Shown piece by piece: positions 33,449-47,214 of a DNA stretch of 64,000 nucleotides. Source of the stretch: Phoenix dactylifera (Eukaryota; Streptophyta; Magnoliopsida; Arecales; Arecaceae). Position 1 is the stretch's first letter. Every line of letters begins with the position of its first letter. Both the position numbers and the translations under genes were made by a program. The DNA lies in assembly GCF_009389715.1 (NCBI RefSeq), contig NC_052394.1, forward strand, positions 21,392,899 through 21,456,898, written 5' to 3'. The notes beneath the pieces were generated by a model that did not search any database, was not told where the DNA came from, and saw only the letters and a list, made by a program, of their open reading frames with translations.

Positions 33449-35475
33449 AGTATATCACCCCTTACAAATTTGGGTTCTACAAACTGATATTTCTTGGGGA
33501 TTATTTTCTTGAGAATGTTTACCGGGCTATCTCGGTTGGCAAGTGACCGCAACTACATAGGCAATAACGTCCAATCAAGTTGGTGCAGGGCAGTGTACAG
33601 AAAGCACTCGCCCGCTGTGATCCCAAGCGGGCGGGTCCCTCCGCCACCTATTTCAACGTAGGAATCCAAATCCCACAAAGAAAAACTAGAAAAAAAGCAA
33701 AGCAAAAGTCTAGCTGTCCTTCCGTGTAATCACAGCTTTCATGGGGTGTTTGATCTGGGTCGCACCAAACAAATTCCTGGAGACACAGTGGTGAAATCCA
33801 TTGTATCTGACCATTAGAAAAATTTAAGAGGCGCAGGAGGGTATGACCAAGCGTAGAGCATAAATAAAACATGAAAATAGTAATTAACATTTCAATCCGT
33901 TCCATCTAGATCTGTTTGTTAAATAGATTGGATTCGAATTTAGATCTTTAACCAATTTTGTTTCATTTATTAACTAGATCGGACCAGGTTCATTTAATCT
34001 ATTTAAAACCTGCTTAATCTATTTATGAAATATTTAATTCGTCTCACTTAATTTATTTAACTTGTTTAAATTCATTTAATCTGATTTAATATATTTAATA
34101 AATAGATTATGTAAGCCGAATAGAGTTACTTGTGTAATAGCAAATCGTATTTAGATATGAAATTTTGATATTTTTAATAAACAGGTAGAATTCAGATTAA
34201 CGAATTTTTGACCTAATTTGTGTCTGGCCCGATCTATATCTGATTTGATTGCCGCCCCTAATAAAATATATTGTGCTTGTATTTTATTATAGATTAGATC
34301 ATTTTAGCATTATTGTAAACTCTCCTAAGGACACTATTATAAAGCTATCGTGTACATAGAATGGGAAGGTTGGATAACGGGGCGGTTTTCTCTAGTTTCT
34401 CCAAAAAGTGTTCCGTGACTTGATTCTCTACCAATCTGTACGTTCTCATGTGGTGCCAGAGCCAAAAATCAGCCACTTTGAGATCGCACTTGGAGGTCCT
34501 ACTCACGACTTCAATTTCATGTTTTTGGAGTCCTCATCTGGGTTTGAAGGCTGGTTTGGTAATTGGCTTAGACGGGGATTTTCTAGAACTAAGCAGGTGT
34601 GCATGATTTGGTATGGTACGATGCCGTTCTTAAAAAAAAAAAAAAAAAAAAAAAAAACCAACCCATAACCCGAAACTCAAAACACTTCAACGATAGATCC
34701 CCGTCGCCAAAAGCTGGGCCCTCCAAAGATCAACCTCGGCGAGGACTCAATCCAAAAATAAGGTTTTTTGCTTGGACTCGGAGGGAGAGCATATGTCAGC
34801 TGAATTTGAGCGATTTATTCCTAATCATGGGATGATTCATCAGCGATCTCGGCGGAATGGAGCCAATGAATGTAAATATCACCATAATATTGTAACTATA
34901 AGCTCCCTCCTTAACAGAGTTTGGAGTTGCTTAGAGCTTTTGGGCTTGAAGCCATTTCAACATCCATTAATCGGACTCCGTCATCTTTTATTGGAAATGT
35001 CTCTCCTCTAGAGAATTTGTTCAAATGTGTTCCACATTACCCTCGACTTTGTCTTTGGTTGCGTTTGTCATGCATTACTCCCAGTTCACGAACGAGTTAA
35101 ACAAACAGCTAGAACCATCAAATGAGTCTTCTGAGGTCATGGTGAAACTCAAAAGTGGTACAGACGTTATGATCCTATCGCTCATCGCTTGCACATCTAA
35201 AGACGTGTACAATTTCTTGAGAAAATGCCCTTCTTGAGTCTCCAATAACTTGATGATTAATTACCTCATGTTATGTTCAAACCTCATCTAACTCTAGTTT
35301 TAATCATGCTCATGAAGCTTCTCCTTAGGTAAAACTCTTCGAACATACCACTACGCCGTTCATCACATACTCTCATACCTCCCAAGTACCATGCAGATTA
35401 TGACGGATCTTTGTTTACCATGTTAGATCTTATTCCTATTCCATCTTCATATCAAGAACATTGATGTGATGTCAT
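33449..35475. other. Intergenic DNA, repeat-rich, no gene seen
   Basis: Contains degenerate ATTTAATCTATTTAA-type iterations at 33930-34110 and an A run of about 25 at 34632-34657 that may be a retroelement tail. Short open frames here have no recognisable motif. Confidence 0.45.
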
Positions 35476-35558
35476 GCAACTCTTGAACAAAATAACACTC
35501 GGGATTTGGTTCGACTTCCACCAGGAATGAAAATTATAGGTTGCAAGTGGGTGCATTC
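35476..35558 (+). pseudogene. Copia reverse-transcriptase fragment
   Basis: The frame reads ATLEQNNTRDLVRLPPGMK followed by IIGCKWVHS, the highly conserved entry of the Ty1/Copia reverse transcriptase (usually LPPGKKxIGCKWV). Homology stops abruptly where CAGTGGCGAAGCCAG begins, so the Copia relic was cut by another insertion. Upstream sequence is too decayed to follow. Confidence 0.75.
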
Positions 35559-36634
35559 CAGTGGCGAAGCCAGAATTTTGGCTGAGGGGGGCAAAAAAAA
35601 ATAGCTAACGAATTACTCGCTCTAAATTAAAATAAATAAGCTTATACAATTAGATTGATCTTTTAATGCGATGAGACAATGTTCTTTTAAAGAATTTGAT
35701 ATATGCCAACTATATATTAGAATCTAGAGATGACCAAGTATTGAAAATGCCACATACAAATATATAATGGATACGATTTAGGTATCTTTTTTTTGAAAGA
35801 ACATGATATGGTAACATTGTGCTCAAGAAAATTTAACATCTTTTTTTTTTTTTTTTCTGATGAGAAACTGCCTCCCATCAGAGTACACATTTAACTACGT
35901 GAAAACCTTTTTTGGGACATGATTTGTGGAGATCCCACTATCAATTCAGATTTATGGTGAAGAGACATATTAGGAATTTCTTAACAACCCATTTAGAATA
36001 AAATAAAAACAAAGAATCCTAATTATGACGGGCAAAACAACTGCGTTTTCTTGAACTAGCAAGTCATAACAAGTAAACCTTTCAAGAGAGAAATTTAATT
36101 AAAGTTATCATAAAAAATAATTTAAATCTTTGACTGGATAGATAGTGTTATTTTTGGATTTGAGAAACTATAAAATTAAGCTAGTTTAAGGATTTGAGCA
36201 AGTTTTATTCACTTAGAACTATGATTAGTACAATATTAGTCCCTAGAAGTTGTAAAATAAATGTTCCAAATATCCAATCAATTGTTAAAGATGTAATTTA
36301 TCACATAATCCACTATAGTGGACACCATGAATATTTTATGCTAGAATTTTGTTCCACAAAAAGAAGATTATAACATGCAACTTATTTTGCTAGCATTCTT
36401 CATGTGCCTAGTTCTCATCAAATCTATACCCAAAGAAATTTAGAGATCCTAATATAAGTTCAAAATTTTTTAAAACTTACGATCAGTTATAAATATTTAC
36501 TAGTAGTTCCAAGAACAATTCTACTTTGATTGCCCCTGGAGAGAAGTTTCAACCATGACAAAGCTGAGGCTAGGTACGTTCTATGCTAGGCTAAATATAA
36601 AACCTTTTATAGGCCCATCCCTGGCTACTCTTAC
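35559..36634. mobile_element. Probable DNA-transposon derivative beginning CAGTGGCGAAGCCAG
   Basis: The left end CAGTGGCGAAGCCAGAATTT is a widespread plant repeat terminus, and it interrupts the Copia fragment. A partly matching inverted end (CCCTGGCTACTCTTACTATG) occurs at about 36619-36638. The interior is AT-rich with no transposase frame. Superfamily is not assignable from what is visible. Confidence 0.45.
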
Positions 36635-36639
36635 TATGC

Positions 36640-37990
36640 CTTCTCATGTAATATTCTCTTTACATGAGATTACTTTTTTTTTTTTTTTTTTGGCAGAAAA
36701 CTTCTTGATCATTGATGGCAAGATCTGATTCACATACAAATCTTGGATATTAATTTACCTCCATATTTGTTCTTCACTCGGACTTTCAAGACTCCCCAAA
36801 TCTTATGGAGACCAAACACAAAATTTCAAGAACTCTTAGGCTTCTTGAAATAGTGCTCCAATCTTTTGTTGCCTTACCTGCCAAGATTAATGAATCAAAC
36901 ATGGACACTAATAACAAGAATTCTAACCTCAATCTTTTAGCCACACTTGAAACATGCTTAGATCATGCTTACCCTTCTCTAAAGAACCCTCAAAGTGATG
37001 GATTAATTCTAAGACAGGTTCTATTTATCTCAAATACAAAAGATAGATGACCTTATTGTGTTAGGTTCAATCTACCTCAATAAGTTCTTTTACAGCAAAG
37101 GCAAATCACCATGGGTACTTCAAATTAAACTTTTACATAGATATAATATGGCAGACATTTGTAAGCAAAATCGGTTTCTACAAGATCCAAAACACAGTTG
37201 GTTTACATGAAGATATAGATTAAAGAACAGAGTAATTAAAATAAAGATGATTTAGTTTAAAATCATTCACCATCACCTCTCCGTAGGGATTTATTCCAAG
37301 TTATTTGGTTGCGCTGTGACTGCCTCTTCCGGTCTAGAGTTAAAACAAAGCGGTTTGGATTAGTCCCATTGGTGGTTAATCCCCGTAGCACTTGCCGCAT
37401 GATCAATCTATTCAACCATGAACACTTCTATTCCCCATGGTCATGTTGCGGTCAACCAATGGGGCAGCGTAAGAGCACTCTTGTTCTTCCATATGACAAG
37501 ACTCATGAACGAAGTTGTGGTAAGGCAAGCAAAGAACAAAGCTAATCACACACACAAAGAAAAAGGAAAAAAATAAAAGAAATTTCTGACTAATGCCAGA
37601 TTCTCACAATGCAATAAAGTATCTCTATATTTTTTGAGCAAATCAAGTACCTACAAGTTCACTTAGCAAAAAATATGTACTCCAAGGAAAATTGGGAATC
37701 ATTTATACAATCACGGTGTCTGGAATACTAGCAAGTAAAACAGCAAGGTTTGCATTAGAGCAGAGAGAGAGAGAGAGAGAGAGCAAGCTGGAGTTATACC
37801 TATTATCACCTTTCTCTAGATGTATTGCCGCTGCCCTTTCATTCGCATGGATCACCCAATGGAAAACTCTCAGCTCTGGACACAGTAAATGAAAGCAAAA
37901 AATTATTGTCTCGATGACAAACAGCTGAAAAGGATTTGGATCAACGGAAAATGGATGGAGAAAGAAATAATTAACAAAGATGAGATACAA
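36640..37990. other. Intergenic DNA 3' of the ICR gene
   Basis: Includes a T run at about 36666-36683, an unrecognised 81-codon frame at 36805-37050 without motifs, and a (GA) run at 37761-37782. The right part should hold the last ICR intron and 3' UTR. Confidence 0.4.
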
Positions 37991-40900
37991 ACTGGAGATG
38001 CTTACTAAAGATAGCTTCTGGCCCTTCTTCCACAATCCGCTGATTCTCCTTAGCATATTATTGTTCTTCTTCCTTGGAGATTCATCGTCCAGGTCATCAG
38101 AAAATGGCGAGCTCATCAACTTCTCATCAACAGAATTGCACTCAAAATCCAAAGAGCCTGTCCTCTCCAACAACCTCCCATTGTTGCTAGCTGTAAGCAC
38201 AGCCATGGCAGCTTCAGCCGCCTTCCGCCACTGCTCCGCTTGCACCTTCAGCCTCCTTAGCTCAGCTTCCATTTCTGATTTCATTGCTTGCACTGCATCC
38301 AACTGCTCGGCTACACTTGTGGCCATCCTGCTGTTTTTATCTGCCTCCTCGGTAACAAGTCCGAGCCTTGTCAATGCCTCCTTCTCCGCAGATCTGGCCA
38401 ACTCAACCTCAGCTATTGCTGCTTCATAAGCTTTATGGCGCTCCATTTCTCTCGTCCTCGTCTCAGATTTCAGTTGTTCATTCTCTTCTGAAATGCTCTG
38501 AAGGGCTGTCTCCTTATCCATTAGATCCGCCTTCAAATCCGTGATGTCAGCAATCAACTGTTTTAGCTTTAGGCCCAATTCAGATTCCATTTGGTCTGTT
38601 CTTCCCTTTTGTAACTCCTCATGCAGCTTCTTGTTCATATCCGATAAGCTTCGAAGTTCTGCTTCCTTGTCATATAGAATAGCCTTCAATACAATAATCT
38701 CTGATTTTGAATTGTTCGATGCTGATTCAAACTCGGTTTCTCTTACTCTAGTGTCGATCTGCATTTGCTCCATCAATTCATAAACATGCTGTGTCTGCAC
38801 TATCCGCTGTATCTGTTCTTCCTGGTATTTCATCTCAGCTGCCTCGAGGGCTGATCTCAACTGTTCTATTTCCAACTCCAGGGAGTTGCACCTGATTTTC
38901 TGTGGACCATAGCAATCACCATTATAATGCACCAAAGATTCGCTACAAGCATGAGAGTGACCTTCCTGCAATTTTCTCACAACTTCTTCAAGCGACTTCA
39001 CTCGAGCTCTGGACTCCTCCAGTTCAGAAGCCACTAAGCTGAAAGAATCCATGAATTTTGACCCACCAGTAAGGAGATTCTCTATAGTCATTCTAGCTGT
39101 TTCCAAATGCTGTTTTGTCTCAATAACTGTTGCTTTTGCATCAGCTTCTGCCTTTTCACTATCTCTAAGCTGAACTTTTAGGTTTGCAATGATGGAGATG
39201 GCCTCCTCCATATCTTGTTTCAAGGCCTGAAGCTCAGAATTTTCTACTTCAGATTGCCTGGCTTGGGCAGCCTCAGATTTGAGGACCATTTCAAGCTGCA
39301 GCTTCAGCCTCTGTACCTCATTCATGGATGAGGCCAGAGCTGCTGAGTCAACAGAGTGCTGTTTCTGGAGGGCTTCAAGTTCAGATTGCCATGCACGATC
39401 TCGTTCCTGAGAGATTTTGCGGAGTTCATGGAACCTAGCCTCTTCTGCTTCAGATAGCTCTACAAGCTGGCGTTGAGAATCTTCAAGTTTTGCAGACATG
39501 ACCAAGAGCTGCTTCTTGGCCTCTTCTCCTTCCTGCTTTGCTCGTTTCTTTGATGACTCTGATGAGTTAAGCTGGTCTTTTGTCTTCTTTAAATCCTCTT
39601 GGAGCTGGACAAGTTGAAATTCCAACTCGGCCATCCTACTTGGACGTTTCTTCTAGGCACAAGAGATCAATGTTGATCAATAACCACCAATGTCCTTTGT
39701 AACATAAAGACAGCAAGCACATACAAGACCATCATATTGTTTATCTAGGTCGGAAGGGGATGTAAATATTTTCTTTTGCCTCTTTTGTTTTAAGGGACAG
39801 TATGACAGCAATGTTAATTAAATGCTTGCTTCGCAAAGATGATTCAAGAATGAACCAAGATTGCTGAAGCAAATCAAGGGTTTCAGATAACTGATATTTA
39901 AGCCAGGTCCAGTGACCAGCATGACCAAAATCCATGTCTTTAAATACCAACCATTGCAATGATTTCAGCTTATAGATACCTGACATCATTCATGATCTGA
40001 TGCATTATGATTTACAGTGGCAATATATAGAGGCAATGACAGCTGTTACTGATAGCGACTGTTATTTGATATTATAATTTTGTTCATATTATCTACTTAG
40101 CAAGCATTTATTTAATACAGAAACTTATATGTATTGCCTTTAAGCTGCTATAAAGATCAGATGGTCATTCAAATAGAGAATTGCTCAGAGTATGGGGAAC
40201 AAAAAAGAATTTTGCTTTATAGCGGCTAGTAACATCTGTCACAATCGTCCTTCATGATTTCTGGTTGCAACTATTATATGTTCACAACAACAATAGACCG
40301 CGAATCCATCAGGCATGGGTCAGATTGAGTCTACATAATACAGTCCCAGACCAGCTAATCATAGATTTAGACCTGGGTAGTCAGATTAGATAAAGTTTGG
40401 GCCATGATAGCAAGGCATAACATGTAAGATATATATGTACATATGTATGTTTATGCATGTATATATACCTATATACATGTACGTATGTATACATCATACA
40501 CATTGCCAAAGATACACATTAGCATATAGCATTTAAAACTTCATAATGCTAAAATAAAATCTACCGAGTTTGCAAATACATTTTACTTTGCTAAGTTAAA
40601 TAATCATTAATTTCTACAAAGTATTATTTATTAGAGCAGTAAAGCAAGCTAATTTACTTATTAACAACCAAAATGCAATTGAGGTTTCAGTCAACAAATC
40701 TGGGTCATTGTCTTGCGTTGGTTACTTTTGGAAGAGTTGAAACTTAATGTTCATTTGACAACAAGGAAATGAAATTCTATGTTAAGAAGAATCTAAACAT
40801 GGTAGATCCATCCGATATCAAAGCCCCGAAACTGCTTATACAAAGAATCAGGCAATTTTAATGGATATAATATGTACCTCAGGTACAGGGGTTCTAGGTG

Positions 40901-42226
40901 ATCGACGCTCAATAACCTTAGGACTTCTATCAGTTAAAGCCTTCATTGGTGGACGTGTTGGAGAAGCGGAGTCTATCGCAGATCCAGCTGCCTTGGGAAG
41001 ACGATTCGATCTAGGGGTGGCTGGAGATGTCCTCAGAGGACCTTCTGAAGACCCACTCCTGCTTCAAGATGAGAAAGGAAAATATCAGCAGACAACATCG
41101 ATCATCTACATTGATAAAAATGAACTAGAGAGAAGATTCATGAAAAATGCTACAGAAAATATGCTTGGGTGCAGGGATTCTAACCTCTAGATAAACTTAT
41201 AAAATAACATAAAAACAATTATGTCATCTGTTTTTCAATAAACATTTTTGAGAAATGGAGTTATAAATAGCTTGGCTTGCCATGGATTACTGCAGCAAAT
41301 TATTTTTACGGCAGACAAAATTTGTAATTAAGGGTGGCAAATAAATAATGTATAAAATATTAGCCAGCAACTAGAACAGGTCATACCACTTGTGCCTACA
41401 AATTCTAATTTAAAGTACAAAAATAATATCTCTTTTCCCAATGTTCAATTGTCAGCAAGAATTAAGCTGAAAAGTCATCATAATAATGCAATTCACAAAA
41501 TCTATGAAAAATTGAAACCCATTTAAGCATACTCCAGGTTGGCAAGCTGCCAAACTGATGAGCCAAAAAGGAAGTAATGTGTTTATGAACATCCCATACT
41601 CAAGGCTACTGCTAAACCCATTAGCACAGCACTTTCTGACTATGCTCAAAATATCTAAAAACAATAAAAAGAGGTTAACCTCAACAAGAAACCCAAAGTA
41701 AAAAATTCAATGGATGAGATTTCAAAGGTCATCAAGTTTACACTGAATTAGGAGGGGAAAAAACACTTTGATGAAAAGGACCCACAGCTTCAAGGTAAGC
41801 ATAAGAACAAAAAGGGATAAGAGAATCAAACAAAAGAAGATTAGTGGAATCCAAGAACAAGAAAAGGCAAAAGGGCCATGGTTTAAAGCAGACTCTCTCT
41901 CAAAAATAAAAGCAGCCGGCAAAGAAGATGTGGTTTCAAATGCACGGGCCATCCACCCAAGCTCAAAACCAGACAAAACGAAGAAGCCGAATATTACTCA
42001 CAATCGCATGCTAACGTTTTTAATCTATATTGTCTGGAGTGAGAAAAAAAGAATTAAAAAAGAAGAAAGGGAACCCCTTTGCTCTCATCCATACTTAACA
42101 AAGCAGTAAGTTCTATTTAGATTCACATTGCCCACACTTAATATAAATTATTGAACGACAAAAAAAGCTTAATTTTGAAAAAGAAACGTCCAAGTTAGGA
42201 GCAGACCTTGTTCTGGTTGTCTGCAT
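37872..42226 (-). CDS. ICR: Interactor of constitutive active ROPs (ICR/RIP) coiled-coil scaffold (4 exons)
   Basis: Exon 1 is 42226-42207 (MQTTRT), exon 2 41058-40878 and exon 3 39652-38006. All joins are in frame, giving 616 aa before a probable tiny last exon. The N-terminus has the family hallmark [16 protein letters not shown] and [13 protein letters not shown], then [14 protein letters not shown]. Residues about 74-560 are nearly continuous coiled coil. The conserved QWRKAA motif sits at 541-546, which in ICR1/RIP1 is required for binding active ROP GTPases. A basic end (SGLWKKGQK) follows. The protein should link ROP GTPases to the plasma membrane, exocyst or microtubules. The end is uncertain: a donor GTAAGC follows residue 616 and an acceptor TGTCCAG would add Ser then stop. 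A 5' UTR intron is likely (acceptor at 42263, candidate donor at 43172). Confidence 0.9.
40430..40500. repeat. ATGTATAC/ATGTACAT palindromic low-complexity patch
   Basis: Alternating ATATGTAC, ATGTATGT and TATATACCTATATACATG words in ICR intron 2. Self-complementary on a small scale; no other meaning seen. Confidence 0.5.
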
Positions 42227-43370
42227 GTTTTAACTTTTTTCTATCGTTCCCACGAGCCAACCCTGCAAAGCAAGATAACAAAGCAGCAGAAAGAGAGAGG
42301 TCAGTATGGTGCATTGTATCGTAACATGAGCAAATAAATGAACCATGGACCACCAAATGAGATCCAAATCTATCGTTCTTAAAGTACGTAGATTTATTTA
42401 TTTTAGTTTTTGCGCACCCTTTCAATATGCTGAAATACAAGAAAAAAAGATATGAAAGAGCATATTAAAAAATGCAGTTCCTTTTTTCTTACTTTAATAC
42501 TGGTCCAGTACTCATACCCTGATCCTACAACATATCATAGCACTACAACCACCAAACGTAAACTTGGAGAAAGGAATCCATGAAGCAATCCTTGTTTTCC
42601 CTTTACCTCTACTCAACAAATTCCTAATGAAGAAACAATATACTGTTATTTGTTCACTCATAAATAAGAAAGCAGACTAGAAAAATTAACTTCTTTTATG
42701 AACCGTTCCTCCTTGGCTACGCAGTAAAGGAGAAAAGAAAAACGAAAACCATATACCAAGATCTTTAATCTGATAGAAGTATATGGCTTTAAAAAAACAG
42801 AGAAAGAGCAAATGGGAACCAAAAGGACACAATGAGACAATCAGATGAGAACTCATCATGCCGACAGCCATCAATTATTATTTCTTTTCAGTTTCTCGGC
42901 ACTTTTTGGATTGGAGATCCCCAGAAAGCCTGCTGAAAGAAATTTTTGTTTAAAAAAAAAATCACTTGACCCAGCAAAGGAAAAAAAAAAAAAAAACAGA
43001 GAGCCGTCCTTCTTTCTATCTTTTTGAAACAGTTATCTTCTCATGTCTCTTGTTTCTGAGCCCATTTTACGATGGAGATGGAGAGAATGGTGAATCCCCA
43101 TGAACAGAGGAAAGATGGTTTTGAAACAGAGAAATTACGAGGAGAAGTGGAGAAAGAGGTGACGACACTCACGCTGACGGATCCTTTGGAGGAGTTTGTG
43201 AAAGGCTTCTTATTTCTCTCGTTCTTTGGCCTTCTCGGTATTCTTCTTGGTCTTCCTCCTCCTTTACTTCCTGTCTCGCAGCTCCGGAGGTCTCCTCTCT
43301 TCCCTGTCTTCGTTTCCGGAGCAGAGATAGAAAGAGACGGGTGTGAAAACCGATGCATACTACATTTATG
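42227..43370 (-). other. Probable 5' UTR and leader intron of the ICR gene
   Basis: Directly upstream of the ICR ATG, TTTGCAG/GG at about 42262-42266 is a good acceptor. AGC/GTGAGT at about 43173-43167 on the minus strand is a good donor about 0.9 kb upstream. The GC-rich, pyrimidine-biased block at 43170-43370 could be the first non-coding exon. Open frames in this block lack family motifs. Confidence 0.4.
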
Positions 43371-43499
43371 TCAGATACCAGGGTTTGTCTCGCTAACGGG
43401 AAACGAAATGGGAACTGTCAAGACATTGGAAGAACAGAGTCCGGAAACGGACGAAAGAAGTGGGAAACGATCTCGGGGCCCTGACTGGGAAACGGGATG

Positions 43500-46400
43500 A
43501 GATTTGATTTTTTTTTTTAAAGTTAAAGCGAATCGTAACGTTGCTTTTGCTTCGGGATAAAATTATGAAACAATAATAAGCTAATAAAGTATTCGATCAT
43601 GCGATCCAAATGGCACCTGTTGTTTCCCGCCGCTGCTTTCTCGCATACTAATAGTTATGCCGCACTACAATTTTCGCCGTTCAAGTTTAAGATGACGCGG
43701 CTTTTAATGAATGGGTCGACTCTTTTGCGTTCATCAATCACGTCCTGCCACATCAGACGCGGATATGGAAATGGATTCTGTGGTGCGGTCTTGAAGACAA
43801 AAACGGACCCACAGGGCCCGGGATGGACAACTGACAGGGTCTAAAAGTTGGAGCCCAATGGAAGCATGCGTGGTCGCCTGTGGAAAACAGAGATCTGAAG
43901 CCCCTGGCACCGTCACACGAACGGCTCCCGAAACAAACAAAAGCCAGCCTACAGCCTCCTCCCACCCCTGGGTTCACAACTTTGGCCATCCATCCCTCTC
44001 TCCCCCTCTCTCTCCCTCTCCCCACACCCTTGGATTCACAACTTTGGTCATCCCCCTCTCTGGGTCTAGGCATGGTCCGAGCCAAAGTACACCATCTTGA
44101 TATCAAATCCTATACAGATGCCACATTAGTACTATAATAGTACAATATAACATAATAAGAAAAATTTTAATATATTAAATATTGGTATGTTACCTATAAT
44201 GAATATCGATATCGAACTGATACAATATGGTACATTTCGTACTACCTGATTTAAATCGATATAGCAAATTATAGCATAAACTTTGAACTTTAAAGTATCT
44301 CCGGCTCAAATTCGAGTATCGTCTAGTTAGCAAAAGATTTGAAATTTCTTATTCTGCTGATCTACTCGATAAATTCTAAAGTAAGAATAGTTAATGGTTC
44401 TTACCGAAAATCTATTTTTTTAAATTAAAAAAATAGAAGTTTTTAAGCAGATAGTCTTATTTTCTATTATCTATGGATGGAGAGCAACTGCATGGTGCCC
44501 AAAGGTTACCAAGGCTTCTTGAGGTTTTTACTTTGAGAGACTTTCAGTACAGTTAGAGTGGACAGAAAGGAGAGGGAGAATGAAAAAAAGAAAGAAGAGC
44601 CATGTTCATAGAAAAGCATATGAAATTGGGCTATGAGGGTTTGATTGAATTGAATGCTCTAGGAATGGGTAATGTATCAAGTAGTGGACTCAAGAGCTGG
44701 CATTATCCTTTTAGGTGGAGGGACCACTGTGAGGTGGGTCAACCGCACCCTGAAGGGAGATCCCTTGATTTGCAATGAAAGCAACACTTCATGACTGGGG
44801 ACAGATTTGTTTAACAAAAAGGAGTGCAGGAAAACCATAAAAAGTTTGGTACTGAGAGAAGGTATGCATACATGCTGACTAGGCCCAGGGACCAAAAGGT
44901 ATGGAGTTGAGGTGAAGTAACCAATACTGTGACTTTAAGTATCATATTCATTATTTTCAAGAGCTAATCTTCTGGTGCTAATTATCTCATTTGCAAAAAT
45001 CCAAACAGGTGAAATGCATAGTGAAGTAAAATGAAATTTTAAGTTAACCCTGAACAAACATATATGATCTAATCAAAATGAAACGAATAGAAGTGTTACA
45101 TGGATTGTTAACCTTTTATATTGGCAATCAACTGGAAGAGCGCCGCCACCTTTTATATAGCTTTCCTCCAGCCTATTCAGGAACTCATTCGAGAGCACCA
45201 AAATTGTAGCTCAGGGCTGGGCCCAGAGAGTACACACTGTTCAGTTGTGTTATAGAACTGGAAAATTTAAATAGCATCTCTTGTCCTGCGCCCTTCTGCG
45301 ACCAAAGGCAGCACCGCAGCTCTACTTTGAGCAATTTTTAAGCACAACTTAGATTTTTTTTCAAAAAGAGAGGGGGGGGGGGGGGGGGGGGGGGGGAGAG
45401 AGAGAGAGAGTTAATCATAGCCTGAATTTTATTTCAGCATTTAAATAGGAGAAAATCCAGCCAAAATTAGAGCAACAGCAGCATTCAAGTCTAGGTCACT
45501 AATATCCAACATCTAGGACTAGTTTAGCTCAAAAATAAAAGTGGAGAAAAAGTGTGGTCAACAAAAAAAAAAGAAAACATACCTCATATTTAGTTAGAGA
45601 TTTTCAAGAATAAAAATAAACAAGTACTTTTTTTATAGAAATAAGTTTCTCATATGTTATGAAAAAAATCTATACAAGATATGGAAAAGCCACTATTCTA
45701 CAGTCCGAAAATTATTATAATTTTTCTTTACTAAAAATATCCTTAAGTCATTGTGATCTTCGTAACAGATATTTTTACTAGTTATTCGTATAAATTATTA
45801 AAAATATATTATTAAAAATTACGACAATATAAACAAGTTGTGGTAATTTTAATAAAAAATATTAATAATTATTAAAAATTACTATAATATAAAGAAGTTA
45901 TCTAACTACTAACACTTGTTAGAATTCTAAAAGCTCAACCCAATAAATATTTTTAATATCTACTTTTAAATATTTTAAAAATAATTCTAAATATTTTAGA
46001 TTTATATATATTTAAAAATAGCTATTAAAAATTTTGCATGTGAACTTTTATCAGTATTTTACAAAATTTTATTGAGGGCATAATATGTATTTTATATAAC
46101 TTTTCTAAGAAATTAGATACAAATATAAGTCGCTTTGAAAAGTATATTTTCTATGTCACTTTTCTATTGCCCACTAAACGTATAAAAATTATTTTCTATG
46201 TATCATATATTCGGACATTAACTTTTCAAAAAATTATTTTAGTAAAGTAAATTTTTTTTCCGCAACTCAAACAAGTGGAGAGCAGCCTAGCTGGGGCTTT
46301 GAAGCTCATTGTAAAAAATATGCAAAAGGATAAGTAAATGTTTCACAATCAAACTCCTAGTCAAAAAGCCTTCTGATATTTCCATGATTTTTTATATCTC

Positions 46401-47210
46401 ATAATGAAAACAATCACACCAAATCCTCTTGATCTGTGCTGAAGCTTGGCTTGTTTACAATCAAAACTTAAAAGTGAAAATCATCTAATCATGTTCTTCT
46501 CTTCCAAAAAATTCTTTTAAGAACTGAAATCAGAGAAAGCCTCGTCAGAATTGGTATCGTTGCGGCATTCAAATTTAGGTTACTAGTATCCAACATCCAA
46601 TAACTTTACCAATCGAAATCTAGGTAAATGCGGAAACTTGTTTAGAAAAAAATAATATCTGAAAGCACATATATATATTTATATATATGTTGCACATTCA
46701 AAATTCGTAGTCAAAATATCTTGGAAACTATATCCCGACTCGTTCGCAACCAAAACTTCAAAGTGTCAACCATCTAATCACAATCTTCTTTTCTCCATAT
46801 CTCGGCAGACCAAGAATTGGAAAATCAATTAGTAATTTAACATGCATAAACCATTAATTTAACAAGATGTCTCCATAATTTGGGACAGCTAAAGTTAAAT
46901 TAACATGTTGAGAAAAAAAAAATCTGAATTAATTTCTATTATCCTGCAAACCGATAAAAATATCTTGTTTATGTGATTTGATGCATGTCGCACCGTTGCA
47001 TACATATAAACATAATTTTTTCATTGAAAGAAAAAGAAACGGGGAAAAGAAAGACTGTTAAAAGATAACTACCAAAAAACAATTGTTAAGAGGAATGTGC
47101 ATTTGCTTAGAGATTTATAGTCACATCATTTTTTTTAAGATTTGGAAGTAATTAAACATCTCATCATAGTGACATAATAGTGACATAAATGGTGGCAAAA
47201 AAAAAAAAAA
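43500..47210. other. Intergenic DNA, repeat-rich, no gene seen
   Basis: Contains a CT-rich tract at 43990-44030, AT-rich low-complexity DNA at 45.6-46.3 kb, and degenerate local duplications: a GCATTCAA..TCCAACATC block near 45490 and 46567, and a CATCTAATCA block near 46485 and 46775. A short frame on the minus strand at 44677-44895 has no recognised motif. Confidence 0.45.
45372..45410 (+). repeat. G25 run followed by (GA)n
   Basis: Twenty-five consecutive G (45372-45396) run straight into a GA repeat. It is a strong candidate for quadruplex formation and for sequencing-length error. Confidence 0.9.
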
Positions 47211-47214
47211 AAAA

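Noticed and set aside
43072..43500. 142-codon plus-strand frame near the ICR 5' end
   Set aside because: It lies opposite the probable ICR leader exon, and apart from a leucine-rich stretch I recognise no domain.
44740..44775. miR159/319-like string CTGAAGGGAGATCCCTT
   Set aside because: Only about ten bases in a row match the mature microRNA, and no star arm pairing with it was found within 250 bp, so no precursor hairpin is supported.
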